Source of the DNA: Bacteroidales bacterium
GTDB taxonomy: Bacteria; Bacteroidota; Bacteroidia; Bacteroidales; UBA932
DNA: 16,861 nucleotides
Direction: 5' to 3'
NCBI GenBank assembly: GCA_016285215.1
Contig: JAEEQI010000036.1
Coordinates: 1-16,861, forward strand
Shown here: positions 8,030 through 12,903 of the stretch, piece after piece
Position numbering within the stretch: position 1 is the stretch's first letter
Layout: every line of letters starts with the position of its first letter
Position numbers and translations under genes: made by a program
Notes under the pieces: model-generated
The model's input: the letters and a program-made list of their open reading frames with translations, nothing else
The model's database searches: none
What the model was told of the DNA's origin: nothing

Positions 8030-8919
8030 CAAATCTTCTTGGTTTTGGAACGGGGAACCATTACGCGGAGGGCTCCGGGCATCACATCCAGCTCAAAGGA
8101 GCTGCCGGCGTGGAAGGGGTCACCGTCAAAGTGCACCGGCCCTTCATCGCTTCTCCAAATGTAGAAATGGTTGCCCCGGAAATGCAGGAAATGCTTGCTG
8201 GTGGGCGCCTGGCCCAGCATCAGGCGGGTGGCCAGGTCCGGGATTTCCAAGGTAGAGAAGGGGTTCACCACCACTATGTCCAGCTGGCCGTCCTGCAGGG
8301 AGGCCATAGGCGCAATGCGGGCCTGGTTGCCCCACTGGTTGGCATTGGCCACCGTCACAAAGACGGCCTTTCCTTCCCAGAGAATGCCTTTATCCGAACG
8401 GATGGCATATTGGGTGAGGGAGCGCTGTCTCCACTCTTCCCAGGCCAGGGAGATGTATTTGGGAAGGCCCCGGCTGGTAGAACGGGCAAACTCCATACTC
8501 ACTTTGGCATCCAGGCCGAAGCCTGCCGTACAGAAGAAAGGCTGTCCGTTCATCCGGGCCACGTCTATGCGGGCCTCGCAGCCTTTGTTGAGCGTGCGGA
8601 TGGCCAGGAAGGGCAGGCGGCTGATGCCCAGGTGCAGGGCCAGGCCGTCTCCGCTTCCGCAGGGGACTATTCCAAGGATTTTCTCCGTTCCCACCAGGCC
8701 GCGGGCTACTTCACTCACGGTTCCGTCTCCTCCAACGGCCACAACAACTTCGGCCTGGCTTTCCCTTGCCATTTCCTCGGCTTCTCCGGCCCTGGAGGTG
8801 AACAGAATCCGGGGCTGGTATAAGGACAAGTCCAGGTGTTTTCCTATTGCGGAAAGCACCTGTGACTTATCAGTTATACCCGATATGGGATTAACAATAA
8901 ATGTTATCTTCCTTGGCAT
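8029..8919 (-). CDS. Lipid kinase of the YegS/DgkB diacylglycerol-kinase family
   Basis: The 296-residue protein has the DAGK catalytic fold: NPISG (10-14), GGDGT (63-67, nucleotide-binding loop) and PCGSGDGLA (86-94). The C-terminal beta-sandwich includes CTAGFGLDAKVS and FDGDPF. Members phosphorylate diacylglycerol or related lipids at the cytosolic face of the membrane. Family assignment is secure; the exact lipid is not. The gene lies 1 bp after the small membrane protein gene and overlaps the PHP gene by 1 bp. Diacylglycerol is the by-product expected from the EptA-like enzyme two genes on, so recycling is a reasonable job for it. Confidence 0.9.
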   Translation of the reverse strand: MPRKITFIVNPISGITDKSQVLSAIGKHLDLSLYQPRILFTSRAGEAEEMARESQAEVVVAVGGDGTVSEVARGLVGTEKILGIVPCGSGDGLALHLGISRLPFLAIRTLNKGCEARIDVARMNGQPFFCTAGFGLDAKVSMEFARSTSRGLPKYISLAWEEWRQRSLTQYAIRSDKGILWEGKAVFVTVANANQWGNQARIAPMASLQDGQLDIVVVNPFSTLEIPDLATRLMLGQAPTSKHFLHFRGNHFYIWRSDEGPVHFDGDPFHAGSSFELDVMPGALRVMVPRSKTKKI

Positions 8920-8920
8920 A

Positions 8921-9163
8921 TCACGGTTTTAAAGCGCAGGATTCGCAGGCCTCGGAGTAGTTTCCACTACATACCTTCTTGCCTTTCTGCGCCGCCAACA
9001 TTTCCAACTCTTCCTGCTTGGCGCACTTGATGCCCCGCTTGCGCATTTCCGGGTTGGTGGAGATTTCTCCATCGGGGAACGGTCTCTTGAAAAAGAAGAT
9101 GTTCACGCCCAGCAGCAGCACAGCGAGTCCAACAAAAAGTATGGCGGCAAGCAAGGTTTTCAT
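8921..9163 (-). CDS. Small single-pass membrane protein with four cysteines
   Basis: An 80-residue protein with one hydrophobic N-terminal segment (LLAAILFVGLAVLLLGVNIFFF, about 4-25), then a charged, soluble tail. The tail has four cysteines: C47 (RGIKCAKQ), C65, C73 and C76 in a compact end (CSGNYSEACESCALKP). I recognise it as a type found in Bacteroidales genomes, without a known function. The cysteines could bind a metal or form disulfides depending on topology. It overlaps the prs stop by one base (TAATG) and is 1 bp from the lipid kinase gene, so it is very likely a real, translated operon member. Confidence 0.8.
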   Translation of the reverse strand: MKTLLAAILFVGLAVLLLGVNIFFFKRPFPDGEISTNPEMRKRGIKCAKQEELEMLAAQKGKKVCSGNYSEACESCALKP

Positions 9164-10158
9164 TACAGCGGGAATTCGGAGGAAATGGGCTGGTAGTTGT
9201 ATACGCGGAGGATCATTCTGGCAAACGTTTCGGCCAGGGAGACCACGCGGAACTTGCTCTGGAAGGCCTTCTTGGAAGGATCCAGCGGAATGGTATCGGT
9301 TACGTAAACCTCGGAGAGGGCGCTCTTGTCAATGCGCTCGTAGGCGGGGCCGGAAAGCACCGGGTGCGTGGCGAAGGCGCGCACGCTGCGGGCTCCGCGT
9401 TTGAGCAGCTCGTTGGCAGCCTCGGTGAGGGTACCGGCGGTGTCAATGATATCGTCAATGATTACAATGTCTCGGCCTTCTACTTCACCGATGGGGACAA
9501 TCTTCTCAATCACATTGGCCTTTGCACGGGTCTTGTGGCAGATAACCACGGGGGTGTGCAGCTTCTTGGCGTAGGCGTTCACGCGCTTGGCACCGCCCAT
9601 ATCGGGAGCGGCCAGGGTGAGGGTGTCGGGGAACTCCTTGGCCATCTTTTCCAGGATGTTCAGGAAATCGTAGCTGGCGTAGAGGTGGTTCACGGGCATA
9701 TCAAAGAAGCCCTGGATCTGGTCTGCGTGGAGGTCGCAGGTCATCACGGCGTCTGCGCCGGCCACCTTGAGCATATTGGCCACCAGCTTGGCGCCAATGG
9801 AAGTACGGGGCTTGTCCTTACGGTCCTGACGGGCCCAGCCATAATAAGGGATTACGGCAATGACCCTGTTGGCCGATGCACGCTTGGCAGCGTCAATGAC
9901 GAGCAGCAGCTCCATCAGGTTGTCGGCCGTGGGGAAAGTGGACTGGATAATAAAGCAAGTAGCTCCTCTCACGCTCTCGGCGTAGTAGGGTTGGAATTCA
10001 CCATCGCTGAAGCGGGAAACCTCCAGGGGGCCAAGGGTGACCTCCGGATCGGACTCCGGCTTGATGCGATTCATAGCTTCAACTACCTTCTCCGCAAAAT
10101 AGCGGGAGGCATCACAAGTAAACAGCGCCATCCGGTGCTTATGGACATCGTTTATCAT
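9163..10158 (-). CDS. prs: Ribose-phosphate pyrophosphokinase (PRPP synthetase)
   Basis: The 331-residue enzyme makes PRPP from ribose 5-phosphate and ATP, feeding purine, pyrimidine, NAD, histidine and tryptophan synthesis. Visible signatures are SRFSDGEFQP (48-57), the flexible catalytic loop YYGWARQDRKDKPRTSIGAK (105-124), CDLHADQIQGFF with H144, and the PRPP-binding loop IVIIDDIIDTAGT (231-243). Length is usual for class I enzymes plus a short N-terminal extension. Its ATG overlaps the engB stop by 4 bp (ATGA). PRPP is a precursor for the NAD pathway that ends with nadE further down the same transcript. Confidence 0.97.
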   Translation of the reverse strand: MINDVHKHRMALFTCDASRYFAEKVVEAMNRIKPESDPEVTLGPLEVSRFSDGEFQPYYAESVRGATCFIIQSTFPTADNLMELLLVIDAAKRASANRVIAVIPYYGWARQDRKDKPRTSIGAKLVANMLKVAGADAVMTCDLHADQIQGFFDMPVNHLYASYDFLNILEKMAKEFPDTLTLAAPDMGGAKRVNAYAKKLHTPVVICHKTRAKANVIEKIVPIGEVEGRDIVIIDDIIDTAGTLTEAANELLKRGARSVRAFATHPVLSGPAYERIDKSALSEVYVTDTIPLDPSKKAFQSKFRVVSLAETFARMILRVYNYQPISSEFPL

Positions 10159-10751
10159 AGGGTTTTGAGTATAGAGTCTATGTAGTTGAGAATTTCTTCT
10201 TTTCCGGTGCCTTTCACCGAGGAGGAGATGAACACGGGCGGCAGCTCTTCCCAGTCTTCCAGGAGGCGTTCCTTGTTTTTGAGTACCTGGGCGTTCAGGA
10301 CTTCCGGGCCCTGCTTATCGGCCTTTGTAAAGATTAGGCCGAAGGGGATGCCTTTCTCTCCCAGTTCGGAGATGAAGCGGAGGTCTACGTCCTGCATATC
10401 GTGGCGGGAGTCCAGCAGCACGAAGAGCATAATGAGCTCCTCCGAGTTGTTGATGTAATCCCAGATGATATGACGCAGACGGGCGCGGTCCTTGTCCGGC
10501 AGTTTGGCATAGCCATAGCCGGGGAGGTCCACCAGGTACCACTTGTCGTTGATGAGGAAATGGTTAACCAGCTGCGTTTTGCCGGGGGTCTGGGAGGTCT
10601 TGGCCAGTTTGGAGTTGCCGGTGAGCATATTGATGAGCGAACTCTTGCCCACGTTGGAGCGGCCGATGAAGGCAAACTCCGGCAATTTCTGAGCCGGTTT
10701 CTGCCCTACGCGGGTACTGCTGCCCGCAAATTCCGCCTTGATAATTTTCAT
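10155..10751 (-). CDS. engB: Ribosome-biogenesis GTPase EngB (YsxC/YihA)
   Basis: The 198-residue GTPase has FIGRSNVGKSSLIN (28-41), a G2 segment TPGKTQ (55-60), DLPGYGYAK (75-83) and the TKAD base-recognition motif, followed by a SSVKGTG G5 step. EngB takes part in assembly of the 50S ribosomal subunit. It is the first gene of the nine-gene minus-strand unit. A TAnnTTTG promoter element lies 27 bp upstream of its start, and it is divergent from tadA. Confidence 0.97.
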   Translation of the reverse strand: MKIIKAEFAGSSTRVGQKPAQKLPEFAFIGRSNVGKSSLINMLTGNSKLAKTSQTPGKTQLVNHFLINDKWYLVDLPGYGYAKLPDKDRARLRHIIWDYINNSEELIMLFVLLDSRHDMQDVDLRFISELGEKGIPFGLIFTKADKQGPEVLNAQVLKNKERLLEDWEELPPVFISSSVKGTGKEEILNYIDSILKTL

Positions 10752-10777
10752 ATTTTGGCCTACTCCAAACTAACACG

Positions 10778-10785
10778 CAAAGATA
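10778..10785 (-). promoter_or_regulatory. -7 element of the engB-prs-...-nadE operon
   Basis: On the minus strand the bases read TATCTTTG, an exact match to the Bacteroidetes TAnnTTTG -7 consensus, 27 bp before the engB ATG. I see no clear TTTG at the -33 position. It forms one arm of an 11 bp perfect inverted repeat with the tadA-side element (10777-10787 with 10820-10830). Confidence 0.65.
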
Positions 10786-10821
10786 ACAAAAAAGACAGAA
10801 ATACGCCACCTTTTTCCCAGT

Positions 10822-10829
10822 TATCTTTG
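10822..10829 (+). promoter_or_regulatory. Upstream -7 element facing tadA
   Basis: TATCTTTG on the plus strand is an exact TAnnTTTG match. A transcript from here would have a leader of about 80 nt that passes through a C-rich, GAGGG-containing stretch (10850-10884) related to the dispersed repeats in this window. A second -7 match lies nearer to tadA. Confidence 0.5.
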
Positions 10830-10849
10830 CCCTTTGGGCTTTTTACGTT

Positions 10850-10884
10850 ACCCCCTCCCGAAACCCCTCCCCTCGAGGGAGGGA
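10850..10884 (-). repeat. Possible truncated copy of the dispersed GAGGGG repeat
   Basis: Read on the minus strand this contains CGAGGGGAGGGGTTTCGGGA, which resembles CGAGGGAGGGGTTTGGGGA at 12098-12116 and the related stretch behind alr. It also contains the palindrome CCCTCGAGGG. It sits between the two candidate promoters of tadA. The similarity is short and low in complexity, so the assignment is tentative. Confidence 0.35.
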
Positions 10885-10901
10885 CTTTTCAATTTAATAT
10901 G

Positions 10902-10909
10902 TAAATTTG
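10902..10909 (+). promoter_or_regulatory. Proximal -7 element of tadA, possible leaderless start
   Basis: TAAATTTG matches TAnnTTTG exactly and ends 5 nt before the A of the tadA ATG (context TAAATTTGCAGCATG). With usual -7 spacing, transcription would begin at or next to the start codon. The same arrangement occurs at alr. Confidence 0.5.
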
Positions 10910-10913
10910 CAGC

Positions 10914-11348
10914 ATGAACGAGGACGAAAAATTCATGCGCGAGGCGCTTCGTGAAGCGTACGCCGCAGCCGATGCCGGAGAGATCCCCATCGGTGCCGTT
11001 GTGGTATGGAAAGGCCGCATCATCGGCCGCGGTCACAACCAGACCGAACGCCTGCACGACACCACGGCCCACGCCGAAATGCTGGCCATCACCGCCGCCA
11101 CCGAATCGATGGGCGGCAAATACCTCAACGACTGCACCCTCTACGTCACGGTGGAGCCCTGTCCCATGTGTGCCGGGGCCATGGCCTGGGCCCAGCTGGG
11201 CCGCGTGGTCTACGGTGCCCCCGACCAGCGCCGCGGCTACTCCCTCTTCTCCCCTTCCCTTCTCCACCCCCGCACCGAAGCCGTCGGCGGCATCCTCCAG
11301 GAAGAATGCGTCCAGCTTATGCTCGATTTCTTCCGCGACAAACGGTAA
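10914..11348 (+). CDS. tadA: tRNA-specific adenosine deaminase
   Basis: The 144-residue protein has the cytidine/deoxycytidylate deaminase zinc fold: H53-A-E55 and PCPMC (C83, C86), plus the tRNA-adenosine-deaminase features EIPIGAVVV near the N-terminus and NDCTLYVTVEPC. TadA converts A34 of tRNA-Arg(ACG) to inosine in the cytosol. Length is normal. It is monocistronic here, divergent from engB, with no clear T-rich terminator. Downstream lies the long non-coding mosaic. Confidence 0.93.
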   Translation: MNEDEKFMREALREAYAAADAGEIPIGAVVVWKGRIIGRGHNQTERLHDTTAHAEMLAITAATESMGGKYLNDCTLYVTVEPCPMCAGAMAWAQLGRVVYGAPDQRRGYSLFSPSLLHPRTEAVGGILQEECVQLMLDFFRDKR

Positions 11349-11387
11349 TCTGACACCCCATCCTCCGGAAAGAAGAGGTGCCCTCCA

Positions 11388-11497
11388 GGGAGAGCCTCCT
11401 GCCGGTACGGACCTTCGGTCCTATCCCTCCCACCGCTTCGCGGCGGGCCCCTCCCATTCACGAGCCATGGGCGGCTACGCCGTCCGGAGGCTCTCCC
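11388..11497. repeat. Hairpin cluster bounded by a 12 bp perfect inverted repeat
   Basis: The ends GGGAGAGCCTCC (11388-11399) and GGAGGCTCTCCC (11486-11497) are exact reverse complements. Inside are GGACC-TTC-GGTCC (11409-11421) and CCGC-TTC-GCGG (11433-11443), both with TTC triloops, and a GGCG-GCTA-CGCC dyad near 11471. Just outside, 11358-11371 matches 14904-14917 behind alr in reverse orientation (TTTCCGGAGGATGG). Confidence 0.7.
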
Positions 11498-11643
11498 TTC
11501 CAGTCACCAATGATTGGACACTGGCACTTAAATAAATAGTAATCAATGAAATAAGCAAATGAACTCCCATTGATTGACAGGGGGTCCAAGTAGCTAACCA
11601 TCATATAACCATTAACTTAACTGCCAGCGCGAAAAGCAGAAAT

Positions 11644-11672
11644 GGACGAGACCCGAAAAACCAATTTCCTCC
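11644..11672 (-). repeat. 29 bp dispersed repeat, copy 1
   Basis: The reverse complement of this segment matches 14865-14893 at 28 of 29 positions (core GAAATTGGTTTTTCGGGT). At the other site the sequence forms half of the alr terminator; here the second half of the hairpin is missing. Confidence 0.75.
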
Positions 11673-11686
11673 AGATTCATCAATCC

Positions 11687-11866
11687 GGTGTGTGAAATCA
11701 CCCCAAAACGCACACGGGAGCAGTCAAAAACCCGTCGCGTGTGCAAAACAGGCCCAAAACGCACACCAGAGTCCCCATGGTGCGGTAAACGTGCCAGAAA
11801 TTGTGACGTCTACCGCGAAAACCCTATGAAAATGAGGTAGACGGTCCGGAAAGTGGGACGTCTACC
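11687..11866. repeat. Array of four evenly spaced dyads
   Basis: Four imperfect inverted repeats of 8 bp arms occur in a row: GGTGTGTG/CGCACACG (11687/11709), CGTGTGCA/CGCACACC (11738/11760), GGTAAACG/CGTCTACC (11784/11807) and GGTAGACG/CGTCTACC (11836/11859). Arms are 22-23 bp apart start to start in every pair, and pairs repeat about every 46-52 bp. The first two share a GTGTG core, the last two a GGTARACG core. CCCAAAACGCACAC occurs exactly twice (11702, 11753). The spacing of two helical turns suits a protein-binding array, but no regulator is adjacent. Confidence 0.65.
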
Positions 11867-11889
11867 ACGCTCTGCCCCCATCTGGTGCA

Positions 11890-12084
11890 GTTCAACGAAA
11901 AATGGCGCCCTTAGTAGGGTACGGAGGCCGAAGGCCGACCCAGGGGGTCTGGGGGATTAGGCCCCCAGTCTGTCGAAGACATTTGTTCAACGAAAAATGG
12001 CGCCCTTGTGAATGACAAGGAGGCCGAAGGCCGACCCAGGGGGTCTGGGGGATTAGGCCCCCAGTTTGTCGAAGACATTTGTTC
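11890..12084. repeat. Tandem duplication of a ~96 bp hairpin-rich unit
   Basis: Each unit begins with GTTCAACGAAAAATGGCGCC (11890 and 11985), has a variable 10-11 bp spacer, and then a 66 bp block (11923-11988 and 12019-12084) that differs at one base (11970 C, 12066 T). The block folds into four adjacent mini-hairpins: GGCC-GAA-GGCC, GACCC-AGG-GGGTC, CTGGGGG-ATTAGG-CCCCCAG and TGTC-GAA-GACA. The leading segment also occurs at 12152 and, inverted and slightly changed, at the end of tRNA-Gln. Confidence 0.8.
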
Positions 12085-12143
12085 CGGAGCGAAGCGACGA
12101 GGGAGGGGTTTGGGGAGTCCTCTCACCAATGAATCGAAGATTC
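12084..12143 (+). repeat. GAA-triloop dispersed element, copy next to tRNA-Gln
   Basis: This segment contains GCGAAGC (12089-12095) and ends in GAATC-GAA-GATTC (12131-12143). It aligns over its whole length with the reverse complement of 14792-14852 behind alr, roughly four fifths of positions agreeing by eye. The final hairpin differs by a paired change (GAATC/GATTC here, GAGTC/GACTC there). Confidence 0.65.
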
Positions 12144-12150
12144 TGTCGGT

Positions 12151-12204
12151 GCAGTTCAACGAAAAATGGCGCCCTTTGAAAGGCGCCAAATTTCGTTGAA
12201 CTGC
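12151..12204. repeat. Long inverted repeat overlapping the tRNA-Gln 3' end, candidate tRNA terminator
   Basis: Arms 12151-12173 and 12182-12204 pair over 23 bp with two mismatches around an 8-nt loop. The right arm includes the tRNA acceptor strand and discriminator. On the minus strand the GGCGCC/GGCGCC stem followed by ATTTTT would serve as an intrinsic terminator for the tRNA transcript. The stem extends further than a terminator needs, into the tRNA body. Confidence 0.65.
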
Positions 12205-12266
12205 AGCGATTCGAACGCTGACTGAGGGAACCAAAATCCCTAGTGCTACCATTACACCACAGTTCA
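12196..12266 (-). tRNA. tRNA-Gln (anticodon TTG)
   Basis: A 71-nt cloverleaf on the minus strand: acceptor TGAACTG/CAGTTCA with discriminator A, D-arm GTG-TAATGGTAG-CAC, anticodon stem AGGGA/TCCCT with loop TTTTGGT (anticodon TTG), a four-base variable loop, and T-arm CAGCG-TTCGAAT-CGCTG. The D-arm and anticodon-loop sequence are typical of Bacteroidales tRNA-Gln. No CCA is encoded. A TATCTTTG promoter element lies 11 bp upstream. The 3' end is embedded in the long inverted repeat. Confidence 0.93.
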
Positions 12267-12277
12267 ATACCGGGCTG

Positions 12278-12285
12278 CAAAGATA
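12278..12285 (-). promoter_or_regulatory. -7 element of tRNA-Gln
   Basis: The minus strand reads TATCTTTG, an exact TAnnTTTG match, ending 11 bp before the mature tRNA 5' end. It faces away from the DJ-1 gene promoter. Confidence 0.6.
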
Positions 12286-12308
12286 TAACAATTCTTTGGA
12301 AAAAGTGC

Positions 12309-12316
12309 TATCTTTG
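12309..12316 (+). promoter_or_regulatory. -7 element of the DJ-1/PfpI gene
   Basis: TATCTTTG on the plus strand, ending 17 bp before the ATG. Together with the tRNA-Gln element it makes a divergent promoter pair. Confidence 0.6.
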
Positions 12317-12333
12317 GGGAAAATTGAATTCGT

Positions 12334-12903
12334 ATGAAAGGTGTAACCTTGTTTTTAGCCAACGGCTTTGAAGATATGGAGGCCCTGGGCACGCGCGATG
12401 TGCTGGTAAGGGGCGGCGTACAGGTTTTGACGGTATCCATCACGGATGAATATCTGGTGGAAAGTTCCCACGGAGTGGCGGTTTCGGCCGATACCTGCTG
12501 GGCCGATGTGGAGGTTATGGAACCCGGCACGGATGCTACGGACGTGATGATATTCCCCGGCGGAATGCCCGGCAGCAAGAACCTGGCCCAGCACCAGGAG
12601 CTGATGGAAATCCTGCAGGACCACTGGGCCCGCGGCGGCGCCGTGGCGGCCATCTGCGCCGCTCCCGGTCTGGTAGTGTCCCAGTTGCCCGGCCTGGAAG
12701 GCAAGAAGTTCACCTGCTTCCCGGGCTTTGAGGAGTCCCTCATTGCCAAGGGTGCCGTATTTACACCGGAAAGCACCGTCACGGACGGCAACCTCATCAC
12801 CGGACGCGGAGCCGGGCATGCCGTAAACTTCGGCCTCGCCATCCTCCGTTATCTGAAGGGCGACGAGGCCGCAGAAAAGGTCAAAGCCGGACTAACGATC
12901 TAG
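12334..12903 (+). CDS. DJ-1/PfpI family protein (DJ-1/YajL-like)
   Basis: A 189-residue single-domain cytosolic protein with the DJ-1 fold. The nucleophile-elbow cysteine is C108 (AAICAAPGL), and the supporting glutamate is E16 in GFEDMEALGT, matching E18 and C106 of human DJ-1. Other shared parts are IFPGGMPGSKNL and the C-terminal ITGRGAGHAVNFGLAIL. Members have been described as chaperone, deglycase or oxidative-stress proteins; which applies here cannot be told. The stop overlaps that of the convergent zinc-protease gene in a shared CTAG, and I see no terminator between them. Confidence 0.93.
   Translation: MKGVTLFLANGFEDMEALGTRDVLVRGGVQVLTVSITDEYLVESSHGVAVSADTCWADVEVMEPGTDATDVMIFPGGMPGSKNLAQHQELMEILQDHWARGGAVAAICAAPGLVVSQLPGLEGKKFTCFPGFEESLIAKGAVFTPESTVTDGNLITGRGAGHAVNFGLAILRYLKGDEAAEKVKAGLTI

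Larger units (their letters stand above)
11349..12195. other. Non-coding mosaic between tadA and tRNA-Gln
   Basis: No convincing gene is present; open frames here are products of DNA repeats. From left to right it holds an inverted-repeat-bounded hairpin cluster (11358-11497), an AT-rich stretch with short ATTGATT dyads (11507-11640), a 29 bp segment shared with the alr downstream region (11644-11672), four evenly spaced dyads (11687-11866), a duplicated hairpin unit (11890-12084), a second hairpin element (12084-12143) and a long inverted repeat next to the tRNA. The composition swings from AT-rich to very GC-rich, suggesting accretion of several elements. Confidence 0.7.

Noticed and set aside
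8030..8032. TTG start for the PHP-domain gene
   Set aside because: The next codon is ATG at 8029, forming the common TGATG overlap with the upstream stop, so the TTG is not needed.
10848..11267. Minus-strand frame of 139 codons opposite tadA
   Set aside because: tadA has intact zinc and catalytic motifs on the plus strand; the reverse frame is a shadow.
11507..11575. Short ATTGATT-type dyads (CCAATGATTGG and AATCAATG/CATTGATT) as operators
   Set aside because: They are short, lie in AT-rich DNA with no nearby start codon or promoter element, and could occur by chance.
11687..12084. CRISPR array
   Set aside because: Repeats are short dyads or two hairpin-rich blocks, not many identical 25-40 bp repeats with unique spacers of constant length, and no cas gene is present.
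11349..12195. Complete insertion sequence or integrated element
   Set aside because: No transposase, integrase or other mobility gene can be read on either strand; only small repeats remain.
12008..12199. Plus-strand frame of 63 codons
   Set aside because: It covers the same DNA repeats and the tRNA inverted repeat, with no ribosome site or homology.
11911..12291. Minus-strand frame of 126 codons with an internally repeated peptide
   Set aside because: The repeated peptide is the translation of the duplicated DNA hairpin unit, and the frame runs into tRNA-Gln. It is not a gene.
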